This document shows positions 12,801 to 22,099 of a DNA stretch of 64,000 nucleotides, piece by piece. How positions within the stretch are numbered: position 1 is the first letter of the stretch; each line of letters begins with the position of its first letter. The notes under the pieces are model-generated. The model was not told where the DNA came from. It made no database searches and worked only from the letters and a program-made list of their open reading frames with translations. The position numbers and the translations under genes were made by a program. Source of the stretch: Sipunculus nudus (lineage: Eukaryota > Annelida > Sipuncula > Golfingiida > Sipunculidae); NCBI GenBank assembly GCA_026874595.1, contig CM049310.1, positions 66,852,056-66,916,055 on the forward strand. Direction: 5' to 3'.

Positions 12801-13260
12801 CGGATCGTCACTGTTACCGGAGGTTGCCGTGTGTTTATTATCACAACCGAAGTGTTCAGGAAGCTGCCCCCAATTGTGGAAAAATTGACATCTTTAGCAA
12901 CCAGTTTAAGGTTGGTGAAGCGTGCCTGATCCAGTTGTAGAGAGGAGGTCTTGCTGTACACGGACTGGTCAAATATCAGGGATGGTGGGTGTCCTCCCGA
13001 CGAGCAGGCCTGCAGGCCATGGTCACCAACTGTCCGAAAACGAATTGAGTTGTCCACGGACACTCGCTCGTCAAAACATATACTGTACGCGGAGATTTCT
13101 GTATTGATCACAAGAACGGCTTCACTGTCGGTGAGACGTGAGGCCAGTGACGAGGCGTACTGTATTGTTTTACAGGCAGATTCTTTTGTTCCACATCCGC
13201 GCATGTCTTCGCCTCCTTGACTAACCCAGAGCTCAGTGAGCGACCCTCTATCTGGAGACA
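9860..13260 (-). CDS. Large 3'-terminal exon of a beta-helix, multi-pass membrane receptor-like protein
   Basis: About 1133 codons are open with no stop. Residues 1-480 of the exon look like a right-handed beta-helix ectodomain: repeated GGAI/GGAV and FxxN motifs (CTFRNNSAL, CEFVGNS, CFFDDNRAL, KLGGAVFVD) and many N-glycosylation sites. Residues 490-650 are cysteine-rich (CHPCPFGGVCDRG, then SLCGECVHGYSEALFS). From 655 there are about 8-9 hydrophobic segments (655-678, 800-822, 834-856, 884-903, 913-935, 972-996, 999-1016, 1072-1097) and a polar cytoplasmic tail. This resembles a large unnamed family in molluscs and other invertebrates often labelled Pmp-like or beta-helix-containing. Ligand and signalling are unknown. 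The exon start is a splice acceptor, not a start codon: the apparent GTG start is formed by the G of the acceptor AG plus TG. A signal-peptide exon should lie at higher coordinates and was not found. The stop is TAG at 9860-9862. Confidence 0.85.
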
Positions 13261-13290
13261 CTGAAATAAAAAAATAAACAAAAACATTTC
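13261..13290 (-). other. Splice acceptor of the membrane-protein exon
   Basis: On the minus strand the bases just before the exon read GTTTATTTTTTTATTTCAG. This is a good polypyrimidine tract and CAG acceptor. The exon begins with TG, completing a codon split 1/2 across the intron. Confidence 0.75.
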
Positions 13291-14055
13291 AATGTAACTG
13301 AAAAGTTAGAAAATCAGAAGAATTCTCATTTCACCTTTTGTCTTTACTATAATTAAATTTTCCAATAGTTTTTCAGTGGGGACATCGCAACCACTTCATT
13401 CAATGAAGGTTTTTGCTATCAATATATGTGATCCGTGTTCTACACGCAAACGTATGCATTAAATGTTTGATTGATCTTGTTTTTCTTATATGTATGTGGG
13501 TAAACATACAAACATTCGTTCTATTTTTCGAAAGGATCTCTCCGAAGCAATACGGCAAAAAAAAGGCTAACTTGTAAACTCGTAAAAAATGAGGAGGACT
13601 TGCGCATGAAGGAGTGCGGTAATGGGTTTGATGTGATCGAAACATTGGGACAGTTCTAGATGAAATGAGGTATGGTTTAGGTAAAAACAGAGACCCAAGA
13701 AGGCAGCTGGGAACCAGAACAGCTATGTTTACAGGTTAAATGATTTTGATCAACCCGTCGAAAAGGGATTGATATGAACGATATTTTGATCGCAGACGCA
13801 CTTTGGGGGTAAGAATACAGGCCATAACCCTATATTACTTCTTCTCCTCTATATGAACGGATTGCAACATAAGATCAACTTATGTATGCCATAAAAAATG
13901 TGAACATGTAATTGGAGACAACTGTTAAAAAGGGCCTATTTCATGATTTGATGTCTTTTAACAAAACAAATACCTTGAATCTTAAATGAAAATACACAAG
14001 AAAACGCCGATTACCCACACACAGGTCGTATACAGAGACTTTCACTTGTAAGATA
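13291..14055. other. Probable intron or 5' flank of the minus-strand gene
   Basis: AT-rich, no recognised exon. The minus-strand ORF at 13400-13645 (81 codons) does not look like a signal-peptide exon. Degenerate units of the following satellite begin near 14050. Confidence 0.35.
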
Positions 14056-15036
14056 TCAGGGTGGTGTGAAATGTAAGCATGACGTTATTTGATTATTTTT
14101 AGTGTGATGTGAAACGAAAGCATGGCGTATCATTTTTTATAGGGTTACAATTATTGTATTGTTGGCGAAATGTGAGCATGGCGTTGAATGATTTATTTGA
14201 ACTGTGATGTGAAATATAACAAGGGGTGTTTTACGATTCTTCAAAGGGCGCTGTGAAATGGAAGCAGGACGTGGTATGGTTATTTATAGGGTGTAGTAAA
14301 ATGCAGGCAGGGCATTGTATGGTTATTTACCTGGTGATGTGTGATGTAAGCAGGGCGTTGTTTATTTACATGGTGATGTGTGATGTAAGCAGGGCGTTGT
14401 TTATTTACCTGGTGATGTGTGATGTAAGCAGGGCGTTGTTTATATACCTGGTGATGTTTAATGTAAGCAGGGCGTTGTTTATTAACCTGGTGATGTGTGA
14501 TGTAAGCAGGGCGTTGTTTATTTACCTGGTGATGTGTGATGTAAGCTGGGCATTGTTTATTTACCTGGTGATGTGTGATGTAAGCAGGGCGTTGTTTATT
14601 TACCTGGTGATGTGTGATGTAAGCAGGGCGTTGTTTATATACCTGGTGATGTTTAATGTAAGCAGGGCGTTGTTTATTAACCTGGTGATGTGTGATGTAC
14701 GCAGGGCGTTGTTTATTTACCTGGTGATGTGTGATGTAAGCTGGGCATTGTTTATTTACCTGGTGATGTGTGATGTAAGCAGGGCGTTGTTTATTTACCT
14801 GGTGATGTGTTATGTAAGCAGGGCGTTGTTTATTTACCTGGTGATGTGTGATGTAAGCAGGGCGTTGTTTATTTACCTGGTGATGTGTGATGTAAGCAGG
14901 GCGTTGTTTATTTACCTGGTGATGTGTTATGTTAGCAGGGCGTTGTTTATTTACCTAGTGATGTGTGATGTAAGCAGGGCGTTGTAGGGGTATTGTATTT
15001 ATAGGATGACGTGAAATATAAAAATGGCGTTGTATG
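14056..15036 (+). repeat. 39/44-bp satellite, left block
   Basis: About 24 copies. The first few are 44-bp-like units (GTGATGTGAAATGTAAGCAT, GGCGTT, ATGATTATTT). From about 14320 the unit is 39 bp: GGGCGTTGTTTATTTACCTG followed by GTGATGTGTGATGTAAGCA, the 44-bp form lacking ATGAT. The 253-codon ORF across it (repeating YLVMCDVSRALFI) is a by-product of a period divisible by three. The same satellite resumes at 24992. Confidence 0.9.
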
Positions 15037-16417
15037 GGGAGACGTCACGTTACCTATGAGGATCGGACGTGTGTGATCAGATTAGCAGCGAAATGCTTCC
15101 AACTGTGGAGATATTGTTCACCACAAGTCTCACAATTCGCACGCGGAGGTATCGTGTATATTTCTATAAAATAGTGTTGGAATCTTTCGTAACGGAAAAG
15201 AACAACATCTGTTTTTTGTTAAAAATTTTTCAATTATGTGAACATGCTAACATATATGTGGCCGGACTAATTTCTATTATTTTGAGCTCTTACATAACCG
15301 GCTTTAAGACCGTGCCTGGATCTCAACTGCAAATTAGTTAACTGTGACACATGCGACCGCGCTTGCTTGACGATATACACACGGCTCATGAACATCTAAT
15401 GCTTATAAAAGGAAATCGGTTCACGTTTGTTCGCAGTGTTCTCTAAAACCACGTTGTGTGCAATACCATGCCATTCATCATTTTAAGGGTTGTTAATTCA
15501 TCATTTTAAAGGTAGTGACATAGGCGGTATGAGAATAAATAATTTTTAATGTACATATATTTTGAGTAATTTTTGTTTTTTGCTGACTTGCACGGAGGTT
15601 AGACCGAGCACAACCGAACTGCCTTCGGCAAAGACTGGATTGCGTGCATCGTAGTCACTCAACCTCAAACACTATTAAAGGCTATTGTTCATATGAAAAA
15701 CGCTTGCTTTCAGTGAGGGATTTGAGCATGTCTGCCCTTACATTTTAAAGCCTCGGTCACAACCCGCTGCGGTCACCGCACACCGTTTAGTACCGTACGG
15801 TTTTTTGGACCGCAGGAACGAGGCTCTCACCCACAAGCGTTGTCAGTAAAAGGAAAAACTCATGTTTCTCGCTTTATGAAATGGAGAGTTGAACCAAGGA
15901 GACAAACCCTAATTCAAGGTCTCCATTTCAGGAACAGGGCTGGGTTGGGGCGGGGTGGAGTGGTGGCGGGGGGTTCAGGCCTCAACATTTGTCTAATACG
16001 ATAAAAAAAGGTTGCGGCGGCTGACAATGGGATAAGGACCCACTGCATGGAGTCCCGTTGGGTCCGCTTCTGCTACTTTCGAGGTATGTCTATTTCTGTT
16101 TCTTTCTTCAGGAACAGTTTCCTTGCAACGTAGATTTAATTTATCTTTCAAGTGTTCTTCACATCAACCTAATATTTATACGTCCAACAATAAAATTCAG
16201 TCAAATATCATTGAAAACCTAAATGCCCCTGCGTCTCTTACCGGTTCGCAATGTTAACATCATCACTGACCAGGTCTTCAAGGTAAACATACCGGGGTAT
16301 TAATTTCTTGCCACGAGCACAGCGCCACAAAATAAATGTAAAAAATATTTATACATATCTTATTGATAGAGTTTCCCTCTGAAAACCTAAATTTTCCATT
16401 AACTTTTAGCATAAAAA
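15037..16417 (+). other. Presumed 5' untranslated region of LINE-A
   Basis: No ORF1 or ORF2 similarity. It contains a TATA-like TATAAAAGG near 15412, a G-rich run at 15940-15980 with several GGGG tracts, and the 90-codon ORF 15069-15341, not recognised. Assignment to LINE-A rests on position between the satellite junction and ORF1. Confidence 0.4.
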
Positions 16418-16884
16418 ATGAGCCAACATTCCACATCTCAGTTAATATATCTCCAAAACCCCGGTAAAAAAACCCGGTATATATACCGGGTTTATCAGCT
16501 AGTAAGACATTAATTGGATACCAAGGCACGAACAAGAGTGGTGACACCAAAACATTCGACAGGAACTCCATAGGCCAAGAAACATATTTCGCCAGATGGT
16601 GATAGAGGGGAGCAAGGAACACAAGTAATAATTATGACAGACATTATTAAAAGTATGAGAGAGCTACAACTCCAGATTGAGAAAATGAATAATTCCATGG
16701 TTGGTCTTATTACAGAGGCTGGTCAGTTAAGAGCGGTATTTGGAAACTTTCAAAATTAACAAGATTCTATTGAAAACACACAGGCTGAGCTGGAAGAGAC
16801 TAAGTCTGAATTGAAAACATTAAAAGAGACAGTAAAAACACAAGAAGGGATGAACTCAAATATATTGCAACAGTATGAAGAAAA
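16418..16884 (+). pseudogene. LINE-A ORF1, N-terminal part with coiled coil
   Basis: From 16582 the frame reads PDGDRGEQGTQVIIMTDIIK, then a heptad-rich coiled coil (MRELQLQIEKMNNSMVGLI, later ELEETKSELKTLKETVK). This is the trimerisation region expected in L1-type ORF1 proteins, the RNA-binding chaperone of the element. A possible ATG is at 16418. There is an in-frame TAA near 16757 and frame breaks before 16580. The reading stops at QQYEEN, where the Helitron-like element enters; the matching continuation (YDLKERLSHFD) starts at about 19890. Confidence 0.65.
16470..16493. repeat. 24-bp perfect palindrome
   Basis: AAACCCGGTATA followed by its exact reverse complement, with no spacer. It lies in the N-terminal part of LINE-A ORF1 in a segment with several frame breaks, so it may be a later change rather than an element feature. 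Confidence 0.8.
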
Positions 16885-17089
16885 CTAGACGACCATAGGT
16901 CGAGCGCTTGCCGGAAGTTGAAATGACAGACAGGCGGACAGACAGAACAAATTCTAAGTTTTCTATCAATTGAGTGACCTTTAGAGCGATTGCTGAAAAA
17001 AGTTGGGCCTGTTGAACGACATATATCACACAAAATAATATGAAAGGAGAGATAGCCGACAAGCGGCTGACATACTGACATACTGACAC

Positions 17090-19340
17090 ATCTGCGATAA
17101 CACATGATTTGATAATCATATTGAGAAGATATGTAGAAGCAACATAAGTTATAGTTGATGCAGATAAGGTTCCATGATTTTGGGATATGCCTAAAAACCG
17201 ATATATTCGGGAGTTTCTACTGCAGCGCCCCCTAGCGGCCATATGGGGAAAATAAAAAATTAGTTTCTCGTTATTACTCTAAGATATAAGATGTACCAGT
17301 TTGAAAAGGATTCTTGCAAAACTGTGTCCTGTAGAATGCTCTTTGCGAGACGTAAGAACCAGCAAGCATGGGAATCTGAGGACAACTGACAAACAGAAAG
17401 ACATACTGACAAGGTGCCACAAGGTTGAGACAAGATGACTCAAACAGAATATGGAAAATACCCAGAGGAAGTAAATAAGCTATAATTTATGCAATAAAAA
17501 TCTTTAGTTTCGGAGATATGGCAAAACATTTATATTGTGAAATGGTTGGACTGCAGTGCCCCCTAGCGGCCATATCCAGAAATTGAAAAATCATATTCTA
17601 GATATTAAAGCAAGACATAAGATGTACCAGTTTCAGAAGGATTCCTGCAAAACTGAGTCTTGTAGATTACTAGAGATATAAGCAAACGGGCGAATTTCGA
17701 GGATAACTGACAAACAGACAGACATACTTACAAATTGACACAAGATTTAGACCAGATGACTTAACCAGGTTATGTATAAGACTCAGAGGAAGAAAATAAG
17801 CTATAGTTTATGTAACTGAGGTTTATATTTTTGAAGATATGGCCAAAAAATGATATTTGGGAAGGTCGTGTGCAGCGCCCCCTAGCAGCAATATCCGGAA
17901 AATGAAGAATCTGTTTCGAGATATTAGTGTAAGACATAACATGTACCAGTTTCAAAAGGATTCCTTCAAAACTGTGGACTGAAGAATATATATATAATAT
18001 ATATATATATGCTATATATAAGACACAAGAACCCACAAGCAGGAGAATTTGAGGACAACTGATAAACAGACAGACATACTAACAAAGTAACACAAGTATG
18101 AAACCACATTACATACTCAGGTTATGGGAAAGACCAAGAGGAAGAAAATAAGCTATTGTTTCTGTGAGATTTAGAATAATAGTTATGGAGAAATGGCCGA
18201 AAAAATGATATGTTGATAGGGTCATGTGCAGCGCCCCCTAGCGGCAATATTCGGAAAATGAAAAATTCGTTTCGAGATATTTGTGAAACTTCTATCAGTT
18301 TCAAAAGAATTCTTTCAAAACTGTGGTCTGTAGAATGCTATATAGGCGAAAACCAGCAAGCAGGCGAATTTGAGGACAACTGACAAACAGACAGACATAC
18401 TTACAAATTGACACAAGATTTAGACCAGATGACTTAACCAGGTTATGTATAAGACTCAGAGGAAGAAAATAAGCTATAGTTTATGTAACTGAGGTTTATA
18501 TTTTTGAAGATATGGCCAAAAAATGATATTTGGGAAGGTCGTGTGCAGCGCCCCCTAGCAGCAATATCCGGAAAATGAAGAATCTGTTTCGAGATATTAG
18601 TGTAAGACATAACATGTACCAGTTTCAAAAGGATTCCTTCAAAACTGTGGACTGAAGAATATATATATAATATATATATATATGCTATATATAAGACACA
18701 AGAACCCACAAGCAGGAGAATTTGAGGACAACTGATAAACAGACAGACATACTAACAAAGTAACACAAGTATGAAACCACATTACATACTCAGGTTATGG
18801 GAAAGACCAAGAGGAAGAAAATAAGCTATTGTTTCTGTGAGATTTAGAATAATAGTTATGGAGATATGGCCGAAAAAAATGATATGTTGATAGGGTCATG
18901 TGCAGCGCCCCCTAGCGGCAATATTCGGAAAATGAAAAATTCGTTTCGAGATATTTGTGAAACTTCTATCAGTTTCAAAAGAATTCTTTCAAAACTGTGG
19001 TCTGTAGAATGCTATATAGGCGAAAACCAGCAAGCAGGCGAATTTGAGGACAACTGACAAACAGACAGACATACTGACAAAGTGACACAAGATTTAAACC
19101 AGATGACTTTCCATGGTTATGGAGAAAACCCAGAGGAAGAAAACAAGCTATAGTTTCTGTTACTGAAGTTTATAATTTTGTAGATATATCCAAAAAATGA
19201 TATGTTCGGGAGGTTCAAGTGAAGCGCACCCTAGCAGCCATATCCGGAAAATGAATAATCGGTTGCTAGATATTAGTGTCAGACATAAGATATATCAGTT
19301 TCAAAATGATTCCTCCATAATTGTGGACTCTATTCGATCC
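17090..19340 (-). repeat. Seven core repeats of about 320-357 bp in the Helitron-like element
   Basis: The landmark GCAGCGCCCCCTAGCGGC or a close variant recurs at 17222, 17553, 17872, 18228, 18544, 18902 and 19221, giving spacings of 331, 319, 356, 316, 358 and 319 bp. Each unit has a segment like AACTGACAAACAGACAGACA, a segment with TATGGCC near the landmark, and GTACCAGTTTCAAAAGGATT. Units 3-4 and 5-6 are an almost exact 673-bp tandem duplication (about 17703-18376 and 18377-19050); the 88-codon minus-strand ORFs at 17770-18036 and 18443-18709 translate identically. The seventh unit is the most diverged. Confidence 0.9.
17222..19238 (-). promoter_or_regulatory. Array of CTCF-like motifs in the core repeats
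   Basis: On the minus strand the landmark reads GCCGCTAGGGGGCGCTGC, close to the animal CTCF core consensus CCASYAGRKGGCRS (here CCGCTAGGGGGCGC). Seven instances have the same orientation; those at 17222, 18228 and 18902 are intact, 17872 and 18544 have CTGCTAGG, 17553 has a G-to-A change in the GGCGC part, and 19221 is degraded. Binding is inferred from the motif only. Confidence 0.4.
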
Positions 19341-19887
19341 TAAGTGATATCTCGAAATATCTCGTTTACCGAGATATTGTACGATATATTGCGAGACTTT
19401 TAAAAAAATCAAATAACACTAATTTAATGCTAGCTGATGCAAAAAACTAGACCTCTCTAGTTTTTAAACTGACAAAGTTAGAAAAATAAGACCATTTATT
19501 TTCGAATATCATGACTTTTCCCCCGAAAATTAATAATCATGGTTACGGCCAATTTGAGTCAGCTATACACGAGAAGAAAGGCCTTGGGTTGACGATTAAA
19601 ATAAGCTACATTTGAAGTAGATACGACTAATGGTGACAAAGATATGAAGGAAAAACTGTTTTGCAAACTTTTGATGACCTTGACCTTTGACCTTTATTGA
19701 CCAAAAACAATAGGCTCCTGTCATTTTAAATTTACCATCAACTGTGTAAAGTTTGAGAGCGATTGCTGCAAAATTACGACCTGTAGAGAGGGAACAGGCA
19801 AACAAACAGACAGACAGACAGACAGACATCCGCGACTGACCAACTAGCCTGCCAAAATCGGAGATTTCCGGCAAGCAATAAATATGA

Positions 19888-20868
19888 AACTATGATCTAA
19901 AAGAAAGACTTTCACATTTTGACACCTATTAAAGGAGAAATTTTGAGATTTTCTGGACTACTTGCAGATTCTAACGAATCGAATACTATGTGTATAAAGA
20001 AAGTACAGAATTTTTTTGTGGCTAAGCTGCATGGGTGTAGACAATATGGAATATATTGAATTTCACCGCTGTCATAGTTTGGGGGATCCTTCGAGAAACC
20101 GGAATAATTGCAGAGATATAATATTTCGGTTTGTTCGGTTTGGGGATGGAGATCGTGTATGGAGGCTGAGAAATAAACGGAAGGGAACCGACATAGTTAT
20201 GACGGAGGACTTTCCGATGGAAGTTGAACAAAGGCGGGTTAAACTGTACCCAATTATGAAGAAAGTGCGCGTCATGAAAATGAAGGCTTCATTGGTGGCC
20301 AACAAATTGATTATTGAAGGACGCAGGTACGCAGTGGACAACTCAGATACTCTTCTGACGGACTACAGCCACATACACCAGTTAGCGACGGGCTCCTGTA
20401 AGATTGCCGTTTTATTCTATGGGAAAAATTCAAATTTCAGTAGTTTTAGTGCCTGTCGCTTTATACTGAATGGAAGACAATACACTTCAGTTAATCAGTA
20501 ATTTCAGTATCAGAGAGCTATGGTCATTGGAAATGAAGAAGTTGCCGGTCAGATTATGAAAACAATATACCTGTTGAGCAGTAAAAAGGAAGGGTCGCAG
20601 AATGCAAACGGATAAAGACCGGTGGAACGACACAGTGGCCGAACAAATAATGGAAGCAGGGGTCAGAGCGAAATGTGAACAAAACATTGCCCTGAGAAAA
20701 GAACTCGTAGAAACTGGTGACAAACTTTTGATAGACTGTATAAAATTTGACAAATTTATGGGCGTTGGACTCAGTTTAAATAATGCCAATGCAAATATAA
20801 AATTCAAGTGGCGAGGTAGAAATGTGTTCGGTGATATCTTGATGAGTGTCCGGGATTGTATGAAATAG
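19888..20868 (+). pseudogene. LINE-A ORF1, C-terminal part: RRM-like domain plus NADAR domain
   Basis: Continuation of ORF1 after the Helitron-like insert. 19888-20010 reads YDLKERLSHFD, then LRFSGLLADSNES and VQNFF, the usual start of the L1 ORF1 RNA-binding region. The frame from 20016 gives NMEYIEFHRCHSLG, then IIFRFVRFGDGDRVW and KGTDIVMTEDFPMEVEQRR, typical of the L1 ORF1 RRM and C-terminal domains. From 20403 a NADAR-type domain follows: LFYGKNSNFSSFSACRF, NGRQYTSVNQ, a stop where the family has Y, then FQYQRAMVIGNEEVAGQIM. After a frameshift near 20595 comes DRWNDTVAEQIMEAGVRAKC, ALRKELVETGDKLLI, DKFMGVGLSL, KWRGRNVFGDILMSVRDCM. The family glutamate (usually in VEHYFQ) is N here and the usual YWG is FMG. 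Broken by one stop and at least two frameshifts. Confidence 0.75.
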
Positions 20869-21189
20869 GGACATTCTTGGTACCTGTGGTATGGGTTTAC
20901 AGTTTCACATCTGAGAAATAAAACTGGTATTATGAAGTGATTTCTCATGTTTATTAATCTACAGTAATTTTGTTACCATAACTACAAGATATAAATAATT
21001 GAATCCCAAGAGGAGGCATTGAGCTGATGATAGTAATTAACATCAATATTGGAATAGTGAGAAGTCTAAGGATTCTGTTTATATTTGTACAGTTTGACAT
21101 TTTTGACAAGTTACTCTTGGTCTGACATATTTAGTTTTAAAACTGTTTGATGTTTTGCGGGGTTTTAAGTTTTTAATTGCCTTTCAAGT

Positions 21190-22066
21190 TTATAAGTAGG
21201 TGTTTTTTTGGCAACTTAAATGTTAACGGCCTAGGACTCCAGTAGGAGATAAGAAAAAGCGTCAACAGATATTTAGATGGCTTGAAAGGTTTCATAAAGG
21301 TTTTATATTTTTATAAGAGACGCATTCTGAGCAATCAATAGAACAAATTTGGAAAAATAAGTGGAGTAGTAATATTAAATATTTACATGGTCCTTTAAAT
21401 AGTAAAGGTGTAGACATTTTGTTTCCTATTAAATGTGATAACACATTTGAAGTTCAGATTAGTGACAAATACGGAAGATACTTGTTTATGTTGTTGAATA
21501 TAAATGAGCAAATGTTTTAAATGGTGGATTGCTATGCGCTAAATGGTGATCACATGCAGGATCAATTAAAATTCCAGGAAGAAATAAAATCGCACATGTA
21601 TGAATATTTAGAGACATGCACTGATTGTAAAATTATATTCGGTGGTGATCTTAACACTTGTTTTAATCCAAGTTTGGATAGATGTCCTGTTTTGAACAAA
21701 GCTAGGACAAAGTATGCACAGGCTATAGTAGACATGATGGATGCTTTTAAACTTGTTGACATCTTGAGATTACCCAATATCAATGAAAATGGTTAAACTT
21801 ATCAGCAAAACAGACCAAAAATGCAATCACGTCTAGATTACTGGTTAGTAAGTGAGCATTTACAATTTAATATTCTTAACGCGCAGCCATGCTCGGCAGT
21901 TAAATCTGATCATTGTTTAATTTCTATTACTGTAATTCTAAATGACCAAAGAGTAAGATGGAAGGGATTTTGGAAATTTAATGCTGATCTATTGAAAGAT
22001 AATAATTTCGTTAAGGAATGTAAAATACTATTAAAACCAGTTAAGATCACAATGAGCGATTCATAA
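21190..22066 (+). pseudogene. LINE-A ORF2, AP-like endonuclease domain
   Basis: This domain nicks target DNA to prime reverse transcription. Visible in shifting frames: NLNVNGL near 21215, WLERFHKGF and ETHS near 21275-21330, IIFGGDLNTC near 21636 (the GDxN catalytic motif), SRLDYWLV at 21824, SDHC at 21908, then the common VRWKGFWKFNADLL at 21955. The order matches the exonuclease/endonuclease/phosphatase fold of L1/Tx1 LINEs. Stops at 21518 and 21794, plus frameshifts, inactivate it. Confidence 0.7.
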
Positions 22067-22099
22067 ATAGAAACACGGCTTGGGAATTATTAAACTGTA

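Larger units (their letters stand above)
16885..19887 (-). mobile_element. Helitron/Helentron-like non-autonomous element with core repeats
   Basis: This roughly 3-kb insertion splits LINE-A ORF1. On the minus strand it starts TC (19886-19887) and ends with hairpin CGACC-TAT-GGTCG followed by CTAG next to a T run, the classical Helitron 3' terminus. An 11-bp subterminal inverted repeat GCTTGCCGGAA is at 16906-16916 and, inverted, at 19866-19876. The interior has tandem core repeats with GACA-rich microsatellite, as in the bivalve pearl/CvA-type elements now placed with Helentron-associated elements. No Rep/helicase is encoded. The flanks show TATGAAGAAAACTA and TATGAAACTA, which could instead be a diverged target duplication, so the class is likely but not certain. 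Confidence 0.55.

Noticed and set aside
13259-13261. GTG as the start codon of the membrane-protein gene
   Set aside because: The G belongs to a CAG splice acceptor with a polypyrimidine tract; the protein begins in an earlier exon.
14226-14987. 253-codon ORF repeating YLVMCDVSRALFI
   Set aside because: It is a 39-bp satellite whose period is divisible by three; no start context, domain or conservation independent of the DNA repeat.
19320-19400. GATATCTCGAAATATCTCG palindromic stretch as a second hAT end
   Set aside because: It lies inside the Helitron-like element and lacks the GGGCTG start seen at 5672.
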